The position numbers were made by a program, and so were the translations under genes. 64,000 nt of DNA. Origin: Halorussus sp. MSC15.2. GTDB taxonomy: Archaea > Halobacteriota > Halobacteria > Halobacteriales > Haladaptataceae. Under the pieces are notes generated by a model that was not told where the DNA came from, made no database searches, and saw only the letters and a list, made by a program, of their open reading frames with translations. This document shows positions 1 to 9,200 of the stretch, piece after piece (position 1 is the stretch's first letter; the number at the start of each line of letters is the position of its first letter). The stretch covers positions 1 through 64,000 of the forward strand of contig NZ_VSLZ01000004.1 of assembly GCF_010747475.1 (NCBI RefSeq), read 5' to 3'.

Positions 1-1
1 C

Positions 2-1171
2 CGCGCGCTCGAACGCATGCGGGAGGCCGGACTCGGGAGCATGCTCCTCGTGAACGACCCCAACGTGCGGTACGTCACCGGTCTTGCCATGACCGGCGGG
101 AGCGGGGCCGACCACTACACCCTCCTGACCGAGGACGGCGACGTGGTCCACTGGGACACCGCCGACCACGCCAGCAACCAGCGGTTCAACTGCCCGTGGC
201 TCGACGACATCCGGTACGCCGCGCCGGGACTCGGGAACGTCCCGCGGGCGTCGGGCAGCAGTTCGGCCCGGGACTGGTTGAAGGGCAAGATGGCCGACCT
301 CGTGGTCGAGGCGATGGCGGAGTACGGCGTGAAGAAAGAGCCGATGGGCATCGACGTGGGGAACCGGTCGCTCCTCTCGAAGTTCGAGGAGCGCGGCGTG
401 GACGTGCGACCCGGCGACTGCGCCGACGTGATGGAGGACGCTCGGAAGGTGAAGACCCGCGACGAAATCGAGTGCCTGCGGATGGTCGCCGCGCTCTGCG
501 AGGCCGGATTCCAGCGCATCACCGAGACCGCCAAGCCCGGCATGCGCGAGTCCGAGGTCTGGGGCGAGGCGACGAAGGAACTCTGGCGACTCGGCGCGAT
601 GGTGCAGGGCGGGTACGTCACCTCCGGACCGAACACGTGGCCCAAGCATCAGGCCAACACCACCGACCGCGTGATTCGGCCCGGCGACCTCGTGTACGCC
701 GACTTCTACAACATCGGCTTCATGGGCTACCGCTCCTGTTACTACCGCACCTTCAGCGTGGGCGAACCCACGCAGGCCCAGAAAGACGCCTACGAGAAGG
801 CCCGCGACGACCTCTACGACGTGCTCGAACGCATCGAACCCGGGGCGACGACCGACGAAATCTGTCAGGGCTTCCCCGACGAGGAGGGCGAACACATGGA
901 CTGGTACGGTGCCGACGAGTTCTGGGAGATGACCACCAACCACTGGGCGCACGGTTTGGGTCTCCAACTCTACGAGGTCCCGCTCATCTGGCGAGGTCTC
1001 TCGCCCGACCACCCCATCGAAATCGAGGAGGGGATGACGATGGCCGTCGAGACGATGCGCCCCGCCGACCGACAGGGCGTCCGCGTCGAGGAGATGGTGG
1101 TCGTCCGCGAGAACGGCGTCGAGATTCTGAGCCAGTGGCCCGTCGAGGAGATTACGACCATCGAACACTGA
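2..1171 (+). CDS. M24 family metallopeptidase-like protein (Xaa-Pro dipeptidase/creatinase fold), 5' end outside window
   Basis: The reading frame is open to the first base of the window, so the true start probably lies upstream; the first internal ATG is at 17. Counting from that ATG, residues 1-140 resemble the creatinase N-terminal domain and 150-384 the pita-bread M24 catalytic domain. Expected metal ligands are visible as Asp229, His312 (AHGLGLQLYE), Glu345 (EEGMTMAVET) and Glu358/359 (VRVEEM). The second Asp of the pair, normally in a GYxSD motif, is Cys241 (GYRSCYYRTF), so the metal site is atypical. M24 members cleave Xaa-Pro bonds, but the fold also includes creatinases and DMSP lyases, so the substrate is open. 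The family is secure, the activity is not. Confidence 0.85.
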   Translation, partial: RALERMREAGLGSMLLVNDPNVRYVTGLAMTGGSGADHYTLLTEDGDVVHWDTADHASNQRFNCPWLDDIRYAAPGLGNVPRASGSSSARDWLKGKMADLVVEAMAEYGVKKEPMGIDVGNRSLLSKFEERGVDVRPGDCADVMEDARKVKTRDEIECLRMVAALCEAGFQRITETAKPGMRESEVWGEATKELWRLGAMVQGGYVTSGPNTWPKHQANTTDRVIRPGDLVYADFYNIGFMGYRSCYYRTFSVGEPTQAQKDAYEKARDDLYDVLERIEPGATTDEICQGFPDEEGEHMDWYGADEFWEMTTNHWAHGLGLQLYEVPLIWRGLSPDHPIEIEEGMTMAVETMRPADRQGVRVEEMVVVRENGVEILSQWPVEEITTIEH

Positions 1172-1196
1172 GCGGACGCGTCCGGCGGGTCCGCCG

Positions 1197-1268
1197 CTTC
1201 GGGTGGTTCGAGTACTTCGGCCACTTCCGGTGCTTCGGCGATTTCGAGTGCTTCGACTGTTTCAACTG
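1197..1268. repeat. Eight degenerate 9-bp tandem units (consensus YTTCGRSTG)
   Basis: Eight contiguous 9-base units such as CTTCGGGTG, GTTCGAGTA, CTTCGGCCA, TTTCGAGTG and CTTCGACTG run in perfect phase between the convergent M24 and ABC-ATPase genes. They lie outside either predicted reading frame. The complementary strand would encode an acidic Glu/Ala/Val-rich stretch in a frame other than that of the ATPase. Function unknown; it could be a decayed coding tail or a minisatellite. Confidence 0.6.
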
Positions 1269-1289
1269 GAAGTGGCGTCTCGATGCGAA

Positions 1290-2173
1290 TTACTCGTCCG
1301 GGAGCGCCCGCTTGGGCTGAATCCGGAGTTCCGGCGACCGCGTGACCGCGGCGTCCACGCCGAACACGTCGGCCAGCAGTTGCTCGGTCACGACCTCTCC
1401 GGGCGGTCCCCAGTCGTAGATGCCGCCGTCGTCCATGGCGACGATGTAGTCGGCGAACCGGACCGCCTGCGACAGGTCGTGGAGGACCACCGCCACGGTG
1501 ACGCCCTCCTCTTCGTTGAGACGGCTGACCGTCTCCATCACTCGAAGTTGGTGGTGGAGGTCGAGGAACGTCGTCGGTTCGTCGAGCAACAGTACGTCGG
1601 TCTCCTGTGCGAGAACCATCGCTATCCACACCAACTGCTTCTGCCCGCCGCTCAGCGCACCGACCTCCCGGTCCCGGAGGTCGTTCACGCCCGCGAGGTC
1701 GATGGCTCGTTCGACTGCGTCGTGGTCCTCTGCAGAGACGGAATCGAAGAACCCGCGGTGGGGGTAGCGACCGTGGTACACCAGTTCCTCGACCGTGATA
1801 CCGCCCGGCGAGTCGTTCTCCTGGGACAGGTGGCCGAGTTCCCGAGCGAGTTCCTTTCCACCGTACTCGCTTATCTCTCGGCGTTGAGCGCGACGACGCC
1901 CCGGTCCGGGTCGAGGTGGTCCGAGAGGGATTTGAGCAGGGTACTCTTGCCGCTGCCGTTCGGGCCGACGAGTGCGGTGATTTCGCCCTCGGGAACGTCG
2001 ATGCGCGGACACTCCACGACGGGGTCCTCCGTCGTCGGGTAGCCGACTTCGAGGTCCTCGGCGACCAGCGCGCTCTGGACTTCGACGGGTTCGCCCTCGC
2101 CGCCATCGCCGAGAGTAGTCGTCGCGTCGATGCTCCGCTCGCCGCGTTCCTTCGCGTCGGTTTCCTGCGTCAT
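1290..2173 (-). pseudogene. ABC transporter ATP-binding protein, iron-siderophore/cobalamin type (FecE/BtuD-like), frameshifted
   Basis: This would energise uptake with the adjacent FecCD-type permease. The N-terminal part (from the ATG at 2173) holds the Walker A motif GPNGSGKST at residues 70-78 and runs to a TAA near 1872. The rest continues in another frame: signature ALSGGQKQL, Walker B DVLLLDEP, D-loop and switch His (VLHDLSQ), ending at 1290. The frames meet near 1875-1885, where adding one base (reading NGREISEY) restores a normal protein of about 294 residues. The start overlaps the permease stop by four bases (ATGA), so the genes are translationally coupled. All catalytic motifs are intact, so a sequencing error is as likely as real inactivation. 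Confidence 0.8.
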
Positions 2174-3282
2174 AGTTCGCCTATCTCCTGTTGTTTCCGC
2201 ATCAGATAGAGGAAGTACGGTCCGCCGACGAGTCCGGTCACGACGCCGACCGGGACCTGCGTCGGACTGAGCGCGAGTCGCGCGCCCACGTCGGCCACCA
2301 CCACGAGCGCAGGACCCGCGAACACGCATCCCACTACCAGACGCTTGTAGTCGCTCCCGACGAGGGTCCGGACCATGTGGGGTACGACCAGACCGACGAA
2401 ACTCACGATGCCAGCCACCGAGATGGCCGCGCTGGCCGCGAGGACCGCCACGCCCGCCAGCGCGAACCGCACCTTCTCGACCGACATACCGAGCGACTTG
2501 GCGGTGCGCTCGCCGAGCAGGAGGACGTTCAACTGCCGCGACCCTATCAGCGCGAGACCGACCGAGAGGACGGTCCACGGCAGCGCGATTCGGACCTGCT
2601 CCCAATCGACGCCCGTGAGCGACCCGGTGGTCCACGCGATGGCCGACTGGACCACCCCGAGGTCCTCGGCGAGGTAGAACAGTCCCTGCTGGAGCGACCA
2701 GAAGACGGTGCTGACGATGACGCCCGCGAGGACGAGTCGGACTGGACTCGTCCCGCCCTTCCACGCGATGAGGTAGACGAGCAGGAACGCCAGCGCACCG
2801 CCGAGCGAGGCGAAGATTGGGAGATAGGGCGCGAGTCCCGAGAACACCACGAGGGTGAGCAGGACCGCGAGACCCGCTCCGGAACTCACGCCGAGGACGT
2901 ACGGACTGGCGAGTTCGTTCCGGGTCACGGCCTGAAAGATGGCCCCCGAGACTGCCAGATTCATCCCGACGAACGCCGCCACTATCACTCGCGGCAGTCG
3001 GATGTTCCAGACCACGAGTTGCTGTCTGGACATCTCGGGCAGTTCACTACCGAGCAGGAACGCCTGCCAGACCTGCGGGTCGAAGACGACGTCGGCGTCG
3101 AACACCGCGTGCCACGCTTGGGCCAGCGTCATCGAGTACGTCCCGAAACTCACCTGCACGAGTCCCGCCACGACGACCACGGCCACGCTTCCGAGGACGA
3201 CCGTAGCGAGCGACGCGTCTATCCACCCGAACCAGCCGGATTCGGTCGGCGTCCGTTCCTCCGTCCGAGTGTCGCTCGCCAT
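2170..3282 (-). CDS. FecCD/BtuC-family ABC transporter permease
   Basis: A 370-residue integral membrane permease of the iron-siderophore/vitamin B12 class, with about nine to ten hydrophobic segments. Family landmarks are visible: LPRVIVAAFVGMNLAVSGAIFQ near residue 97-118, the glycine-rich ASPYVLGVSSGAGLAV, and the coupling region GIVSFVGLVVPHMVRTLVG followed by DYKRLV. It is the first gene of a two-gene operon with the ATPase (four-base overlap). No substrate-binding protein gene adjoins it in the window. A palindrome resembling a DtxR/IdeR iron box sits seven bases upstream of the start, which suggests iron-repressed expression and therefore iron-siderophore rather than cobalamin uptake (inference). 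Confidence 0.93.
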   Translation of the reverse strand: MASDTRTEERTPTESGWFGWIDASLATVVLGSVAVVVVAGLVQVSFGTYSMTLAQAWHAVFDADVVFDPQVWQAFLLGSELPEMSRQQLVVWNIRLPRVIVAAFVGMNLAVSGAIFQAVTRNELASPYVLGVSSGAGLAVLLTLVVFSGLAPYLPIFASLGGALAFLLVYLIAWKGGTSPVRLVLAGVIVSTVFWSLQQGLFYLAEDLGVVQSAIAWTTGSLTGVDWEQVRIALPWTVLSVGLALIGSRQLNVLLLGERTAKSLGMSVEKVRFALAGVAVLAASAAISVAGIVSFVGLVVPHMVRTLVGSDYKRLVVGCVFAGPALVVVADVGARLALSPTQVPVGVVTGLVGGPYFLYLMRKQQEIGEL

Positions 3283-3289
3283 TCTCTTG

Positions 3290-3305
3290 TTTAGGCTACC
3301 CTAAA
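3290..3305. promoter_or_regulatory. Iron-box-like palindrome upstream of the FecCD permease
   Basis: TTTAGGCTACCCTAAA is a perfect inverted repeat (TTTAGG / CCTAAA with a 4-base centre) seven bases upstream of the permease ATG. It resembles DtxR/IdeR/SirR-type operators (TTAGG...CCTAA). In a leaderless haloarchaeal promoter this places it at or just upstream of the transcription start, suiting repression. Confidence 0.6.
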
Positions 3306-3415
3306 TTCACACAAAGGGGTTTCGGTACGACGACGAACGGACGCCCGCTCGAACGTCGTATCCTGCCGACGTGACAGGGACAAAATTATATCCGGGTCGC
3401 CGCCAACAAGCCGGT

Positions 3416-4207
3416 ATGGCCGACCTGCTGCCCTCCAGTCCCGACCCTTCGGCCGGAGACGGGGGTGAGCCTCGGGTCGTCGGCGTGGACAGCGACGACG
3501 CCGACGACCTGCTCGCCGCCCTCCAGTCGGAGACCGCCCGCGATATCCTCGGGGCGCTGTACGACGACCCCGCGACGCCGTCCTCGCTCGCTGAGGAGGT
3601 CGATACTTCCATCCAGAACGTCCGATACCACCTCGAACGACTCGAAAACGCCGACCTCGTCGAGGTCGCCGACACCGTCTACTCCGAGAAGGGCCGCGAG
3701 ATGAACGTGTACGCGCCCGCCGCGAAACCGCTGGTCGTCTTCGCCGGGAGCGACGACGACGCGCCCGGTGTCGAGTCGGCGCTCTCCCGACTGCTGGGCG
3801 CGCTGGGCGTCCTCGGGCTGTCGAGTCTGCTCGTCCAGCGGTTGTTCGGCGGTCGAAACGCGGGGGGTGCGGTCGATACCGACCTTACGTGGCAGGGCGG
3901 CGACTCCGCGGCCGCGACGACGACCGTGGCCGAGAACGCGACCGCGCCCGGCCCGAACGGCGGGGCCTCCGGGACCGCCGAGTCGGGACGAACGGTCGCG
4001 GAGGCGACTCAAACCGCGGCCCAGACCACCCAATCAGCGGCGGAATCGACGGGGACGTTCACCGAGGAGGTTGCCCGGACTACGACCACCGTCACCGAAG
4101 CGGGCGGGGCCGCCGTGAGCGGACTCCCGCCGGGACTGTTGTTCTTCGCGGGCGGGGTGGTCGTACTGCTCGCGTTCGGAGTCGCGTGGTACCTGCGCGC
4201 CGACTGA
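3416..4207 (+). CDS. Membrane-tethered winged-helix (ArsR-like) transcriptional regulator
   Basis: A 263-residue protein. Residues about 22-105 form an ArsR-like winged helix (SETARDILGALYDDPATPSS, then SLAEEVDTSIQNVRYHLERL and a wing ending MNVYAP). A first hydrophobic segment lies near residues 125-145, then a Ser/Thr/Ala-rich linker of about 80 residues and a second membrane segment near 240-260. The linker should therefore be outside the cell and the DNA-binding domain inside. The ATG at 3416 is chosen because a TATA-like AAAATTATA at 3382-3390 fits a leaderless start. It is divergent from the iron-type permease. A clear paralogue with a short linker lies at 41167-41769. Target genes unknown. 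Confidence 0.82.
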   Translation: MADLLPSSPDPSAGDGGEPRVVGVDSDDADDLLAALQSETARDILGALYDDPATPSSLAEEVDTSIQNVRYHLERLENADLVEVADTVYSEKGREMNVYAPAAKPLVVFAGSDDDAPGVESALSRLLGALGVLGLSSLLVQRLFGGRNAGGAVDTDLTWQGGDSAAATTTVAENATAPGPNGGASGTAESGRTVAEATQTAAQTTQSAAESTGTFTEEVARTTTTVTEAGGAAVSGLPPGLLFFAGGVVVLLAFGVAWYLRAD

Positions 4208-4324
4208 GGCGGTCGGACTCCGGCTAATTCGGTTCCGAAATCCCGCGGCTAAATTTTCCGCGATATCTCCGGTAGGTGTGGAAAAACGGTGGGTCTTTTA
4301 TATGATGGTGCGGTTACTAACAGT

Positions 4325-4555
4325 ATGGAACAACTGCTCGAGAGTCGGGAGACCGACACTGACGACGTAGACCTATCCCGCGGCGCGGACGACTTCGACT
4401 CGCTCCTGTTTTGTGGCCGATGCGGCGAGCGATTTCAGGCCGCCGAGGCTACGGACGACGGGTGGTACTACCGATGTCCGAACGACGACTGCGACGCGGA
4501 GGGCATCCACGAGGACCTCTATCCGGTGAAGGACGTGCTTCCATCGACGCACTGA
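4325..4555 (+). CDS. Small zinc-ribbon protein
   Basis: A 76-residue acidic protein with two metal-binding pairs: CGRC (residues 33-36) and CPNDDC (about 55-60). This is the layout of a single zinc ribbon as in many small haloarchaeal regulators and adaptor proteins. A TTTTATAT element at 4296-4303, 29 bases before the ATG, supports a leaderless transcript and this start rather than an in-frame upstream codon. No partner is evident; function unknown. Confidence 0.75.
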   Translation: MEQLLESRETDTDDVDLSRGADDFDSLLFCGRCGERFQAAEATDDGWYYRCPNDDCDAEGIHEDLYPVKDVLPSTH

Positions 4556-4590
4556 TACGCGACCGTACGGTTCCTTCGTCCAGTCCCACT

Positions 4591-5238
4591 TTACCACACA
4601 GCGACGGCCCTGACCGGCGACCCGTCGGCCCCGGCCAGCGCCAGCGGATACGCCCGGAGTTCGAACCGCTCCGGGAGGTCGTCTGTCCCCGTCAGGTTCT
4701 CGACGACGAGCAGGTCGCTCCCGAGCAGTTCGCGGTGGGCCGGAACCCCGTCGGGTTCGCCGTCGCGTTCGGCGTCCCGCGCGCTCGGCGACGGGTCCGG
4801 ACTCAGCGCGTCCGTCCCGACGTGGTACCCGCGCTCGGCGCACTTCGCCGCGGTCTCCCGAGCCAGATACGGATGGTCGTAGTAGCGCTCGGTCCCCCAG
4901 TGGTCGTCCCATCCGGTCCGGAAGACCAGCATCTCCGCGTCCGCGTCGTCCGGCACGCTCTCCGGACAGACGGGGTCGCGCGCTCCCGACGACGAGCAGT
5001 CCACGAGACGGGCGTCGAACGCGAACCGTTCGACCGCGAACTCGTCCAGATTCTTCCCGTCCGGTTCGGTGTGACTCGGCGCGTCCACGTGCGTTCCGGA
5101 GTGAGTGCCGAGGCGGACCTCGGTCACGCGATAGCCGTCCGACGCGTGGGTCGCCGCGGGGGTGCGTTCGACCGGCGGGTCGCCCGGGTAGACGGTGACG
5201 CCGTCGTCGAGCGGTTGGGTGAGGTCGCGAGTTGGCAT
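4591..5238 (-). CDS. Cyclase family protein (kynurenine formamidase-like metal hydrolase)
   Basis: A 215-residue member of the cyclase/KynB superfamily. The opening DLTQPLDDGVTVYPGDPPVE and the metal-binding motif HSGTHVDAPSH (about residues 46-56) are diagnostic; later DARLVDCS and the FRTGWDDHWG segment also fit. Relatives hydrolyse formylkynurenine, isatin or other cyclic amides, or are uncharacterised. It stands alone, convergent with the zinc-ribbon gene, and no tryptophan-degradation genes are nearby, so the substrate cannot be assigned. Confidence 0.9.
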   Translation of the reverse strand: MPTRDLTQPLDDGVTVYPGDPPVERTPAATHASDGYRVTEVRLGTHSGTHVDAPSHTEPDGKNLDEFAVERFAFDARLVDCSSSGARDPVCPESVPDDADAEMLVFRTGWDDHWGTERYYDHPYLARETAAKCAERGYHVGTDALSPDPSPSARDAERDGEPDGVPAHRELLGSDLLVVENLTGTDDLPERFELRAYPLALAGADGSPVRAVAVW

Positions 5239-5382
5239 GGTCGGTCTTCGGTCCCGCCCGACTTTCGTCCGTCGGAACCGAGCGCGTAGGAGACTCGCCC
5301 TCGAACGTGGCGGTTAGTCCCCGCGGGTCGTGACCGACTGACACGACACGGCTTTACCGTCGGCCGCCGTACTCTCCGCCCT

Positions 5383-6021
5383 ATGATGGCGACCACCCAC
5401 GCTCTGTTCGGCGTCGTCCTCGCCAGCGCCGCGGCGGGCGTCGCGCCCGAGTTCGCGCCCGTCGCGCTCGCGACCGGCGTGTTCGGGAGCGTCTTCCCCG
5501 ACCTCGACCTCTACGCGGGCCACCGCCGGACGCTCCACTTCCCGGTCTACTACGCGGTCGCCGCTCTCGCGGCCGTCGGTCTCGCGGTTCTGGTTCCGGT
5601 CGCGGCGACCGTCGCGCTCGCGGTCTTCCTCGTCGGGGCCGCCGCTCACTCTGTGATGGACGCGTTCGGCGGCGGTCTCGAACTCAAGCCGTGGCTCGCC
5701 GAGTCCGAGCGTGCGGTGTACGACCACTACCGCGGGCGGTGGGTCGCGCCGCGGCGCTGGATTCGCTACGACGGCGCGCCCGAGGACTTCCTCCTCGCCG
5801 TGGTCTTCGGTGCCCCGATGCTGGTGGCGTACGACGGCCCGGTCAGGGCGTTCGTGGCGGCGCTGCTGTTGGTCTCGGCGGGGTACGCGCTCGCGCGCAA
5901 GCACCTCGCGTCGTTGGCCGAGCACCTCGTTCGATACGTCCCCTCCGGCGTGCGTCCGCACCTCCCCGAGCGGTTCCGCGACGGGAGCGACCCGACGCCG
6001 CCCGCGGAGTCGGGTGATTGA
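5383..6021 (+). CDS. Membrane-bound metal-dependent hydrolase-type protein (YdjM/DUF457 family)
   Basis: A 212-residue membrane protein with about five hydrophobic segments. It begins MMATTHALFGVVLA and has the family signature FPDLDLYAGHRRTLHFPVYY (His and Asp positions conserved in this group) and AAHSVMDAFGGG. The family is named for resemblance to LexA-regulated YdjM; its substrates are unknown. The C-terminus is soluble and charged. The second Met (5386) is an equally possible start. Confidence 0.85.
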   Translation: MMATTHALFGVVLASAAAGVAPEFAPVALATGVFGSVFPDLDLYAGHRRTLHFPVYYAVAALAAVGLAVLVPVAATVALAVFLVGAAAHSVMDAFGGGLELKPWLAESERAVYDHYRGRWVAPRRWIRYDGAPEDFLLAVVFGAPMLVAYDGPVRAFVAALLLVSAGYALARKHLASLAEHLVRYVPSGVRPHLPERFRDGSDPTPPAESGD

Positions 6022-6215
6022 CTCGTGTCTCATGCATCCGTACCGGTCACCGTTTTGTCGGTCGAACCATCGGCCGATGCGAGTTTTAAGAACGATTCTA
6101 GAGACAGGAATATAAAGATATGGGGCCGCTGAATGGATTTTAACTGCAATATGTGGGGCGACGATTTTGGTGAGAACGAAACGCTAACAAGCGCGGAGTG
6201 TCTGTCGTGGTAACG

Positions 6216-9200
6216 ATGCAAAGGCCCCAGGGGGAACGGAGTCGAAGGCGGGGTGCGACGCGCCAGATAGTCTACGTCGGCGACGAGACGCGGGCCGCGG
6301 CCATCACCGAGGAGTTGACCGACGCCGAACTCAGTTGCGCACGTCACGGCGCGGCGGCACTCGACCACGTCGAGACCGCCGACGCCGACTGCGTGGTCGC
6401 CGAGACCGACCTCCCGGACGTGGACGGTGCCGAACTGCTCGACGCCGTGGCGGAACTGTACCCCGACACCGCACGCGTGTTGCTCGCGGAGTCGGTGGAC
6501 GACGCGCCGCCGGACGTCGCGTTCGTCCCGACTCGACCGCGGGCCGGACTCCCGGCGCGTGCGGCCCGGCGCGTCGAACGTGCCATCGAGTTCCGGACCG
6601 CTACCGGCGAACGCGACCGAATCACCGACCGGTTCGAGACGCTGGTCGAGGAGTCGCCCGACCCCATCCTGACATTCGACGAGAATTTTGATGTGGTGTT
6701 CGCGAACGAGGCCGTCGAGCGCGTGTTCGGGTACGACCCGGAGTCGGTCGTCGGCGAGTCGGTCCTGTCGCTGCTCGACGAGTCGGTCCGCGACTCCGTG
6801 GCGGAGACCCTCGAATCGGTGTCCGAGGACGAGGGCCACCTCCAGCGCGACTACGCGGAACTGCCGGGCGAGCACCGCGACGGCCGCGAGGTGCCGCTGG
6901 CGGTGTCGTACCGCGAGACCGAACGCGGCGACGACCACTACTTCTCGGCGGTCGTCCGCGACGTGAGCGAGCGCAAGCGACTGGAGGACCGCCTTGAAGC
7001 CGAGAAGCGAAAGACCAGAGAACTCCACGAGGTCGCGGTGATGCTGGAGGAGGGCGACAGCGTCGAGGAGGTCTGCCGACTGGCGGTCGAGACCGCCGAG
7101 CAGTTGCTTGAGTTCGACCTCTGTGCGGTCGATACCCTCGAAGACGGCGAACTCGTCCCGCAGGCCGTTTCGAAGGGGGTCCCGTCCGACGGCTACTACA
7201 CGACGACGCCGGTCACGGCGGACGATAAACTCGCGGCGCGCGCCTATCGGAACGGCGAGACGCTCCGGACCGACGACCTCCACGAGGAGGGCGTGGACCC
7301 GGCCGAGCGGGGGTACCGCGCGGCGTTGACCGTCCCCGTCGCGGATTTGGGCGTGTTTCAGGCCGTCTCGAAGGAGGCCGGCGCGTTCGGCGAGAGCGAC
7401 CGCGAACTCGCGGAACTGCTGACCTCTCACCTCGCGCAGGCGCTCAAGCGAATCCGGTCGGAAGCGGCCCTCGAAGCGGAGCGCGACCGATTCGCCGCGC
7501 TGTTCGAGAACACCCGCGACGCCGTCGTCTACCACGACATCTGTGACGGGGAGCCGGTTATCAGGTCGGTCAACGAGGCGTTCGAGGAGGTGTTCGGCTA
7601 CGACGCCGAGAGCGTCGTCGGCGAGTCGGTGCTGGACCGCATCGTCCCCGACGACCACATCGAGGAGGCCAAGCGCCACGTCGAGCAGATGCGCCGGGGC
7701 GAACACGTGGACGCGGAGGTGCGCCGCGAGACGGCGACCGAGACGCGCGACTTCCTCGTTCGGACCGCGAGCATGCCGGGTCCGGATTCCGGCGGGTACG
7801 TCATCTACACCGACATCACCGACCGTAAGCAGCTGGAGCGGGACCTGACCCGCCAGAAACAGAAGATAGAGGAACTGCATCACGTCGCGGTTAAACTCGA
7901 AGGCTGTGACACGCCCGAGGAGATATTCCGCCGGACCGTCAACGCCGCCGAGGAGATTCTGAAGTTCGACATCTGCGGCGTGGACGTCGAGGAGGACGGT
8001 TTCCTCGTCCCGAAAGCCACGTCGTCGGAACTGGACGAGACCGGGTACGACGTGCTTCGCGCCGACGAGGGTCTCGCTGGCGAGACCTACCAGACCGGAG
8101 AGACGTTCGTCGTGGACGACGTCTCGGAGGTCTCGGACGTGGAAATCGTCAGCGAACGGTACCGGTCGCTGCTCAGCGTCCCGTTCGGCGACGAAGGGGT
8201 CCTGCAGGCCGGGTCCCAGTTGCCGGGCGAGTTCGACCGCGAGGACGCGAAACTGGCGGAGTTGCTGGTCACCCACGCCGCCGAGGCGCTGGCCCGCGTC
8301 CAGTCCAAAGAGGCGCTCCGCGAGGAACGGGACCGATTCGCGGCGCTGTTCGAGAACGTCCCCGAACCGACCGCTCGGTACCAACTCCGCGACGGCGAAC
8401 CCGTCATCGAGTCCGTCAACGAGGCCTTCGAGGACACGTTCGGCTACGACACCGAGACGGTCGTCGGGGAGTCCATCGACGACCTGCTCGTCCCCGATGG
8501 CAAGTCCGGCAAGGCCGAGCGACTCAACCAGCAGGTCCAACGGGGCGAACGCGTGGACGTGGAAGTCCAACGCGAGGCGGCGGACGGGACCCGCGACTTC
8601 CTGCTCCGCAACGCGGAGGTGTCCGGCGACGGCGGCAACTACGTCATCTACACCGACATCACCGAGCGCAAGCGCAACGAGGAGCGCTACCGCACGATGA
8701 CCGAGGACGTGATGGACAACACCGACGTCGGCATCTTCGTCCTCGACGACGAGTTCGACGTGGCGTGGGCCAACGCCGCGGTGTCGGAGTACTTCGGTCT
8801 CGACCGGGAGACGGTCGTCGGCGCGGACAAGCGAACCCTCATCGAGGAGCGGGTCAGCCACCTCGTCGAAGACTCCGAGCGCTTCGTGGAGACGGTGACC
8901 GCGACCTACGACGACAACACCGGTCTCGAAGAGTTCATCTGCAAAGTGCGGTCGAACGAGGACGGCCGAGAACGCTACCTCCAGCACCGCAGCAGACCCA
9001 TCGAGTCCGGCCTGTACGCCGGCGGTCGAGTCGAACTGTACTACGACGTGACCGAGAGCGTCCAGCGCGAGGAGATGCTCGACGCGCTCCACGACGCGAC
9101 CCGGGACCTGATGGCGGCCGAACGCCAGCGCGACATCTGTGAGACCGCGGTCGAAACCGCGCGCGAAGTCCTCGACATCCCGCACTCGTCGGTATTCAAG

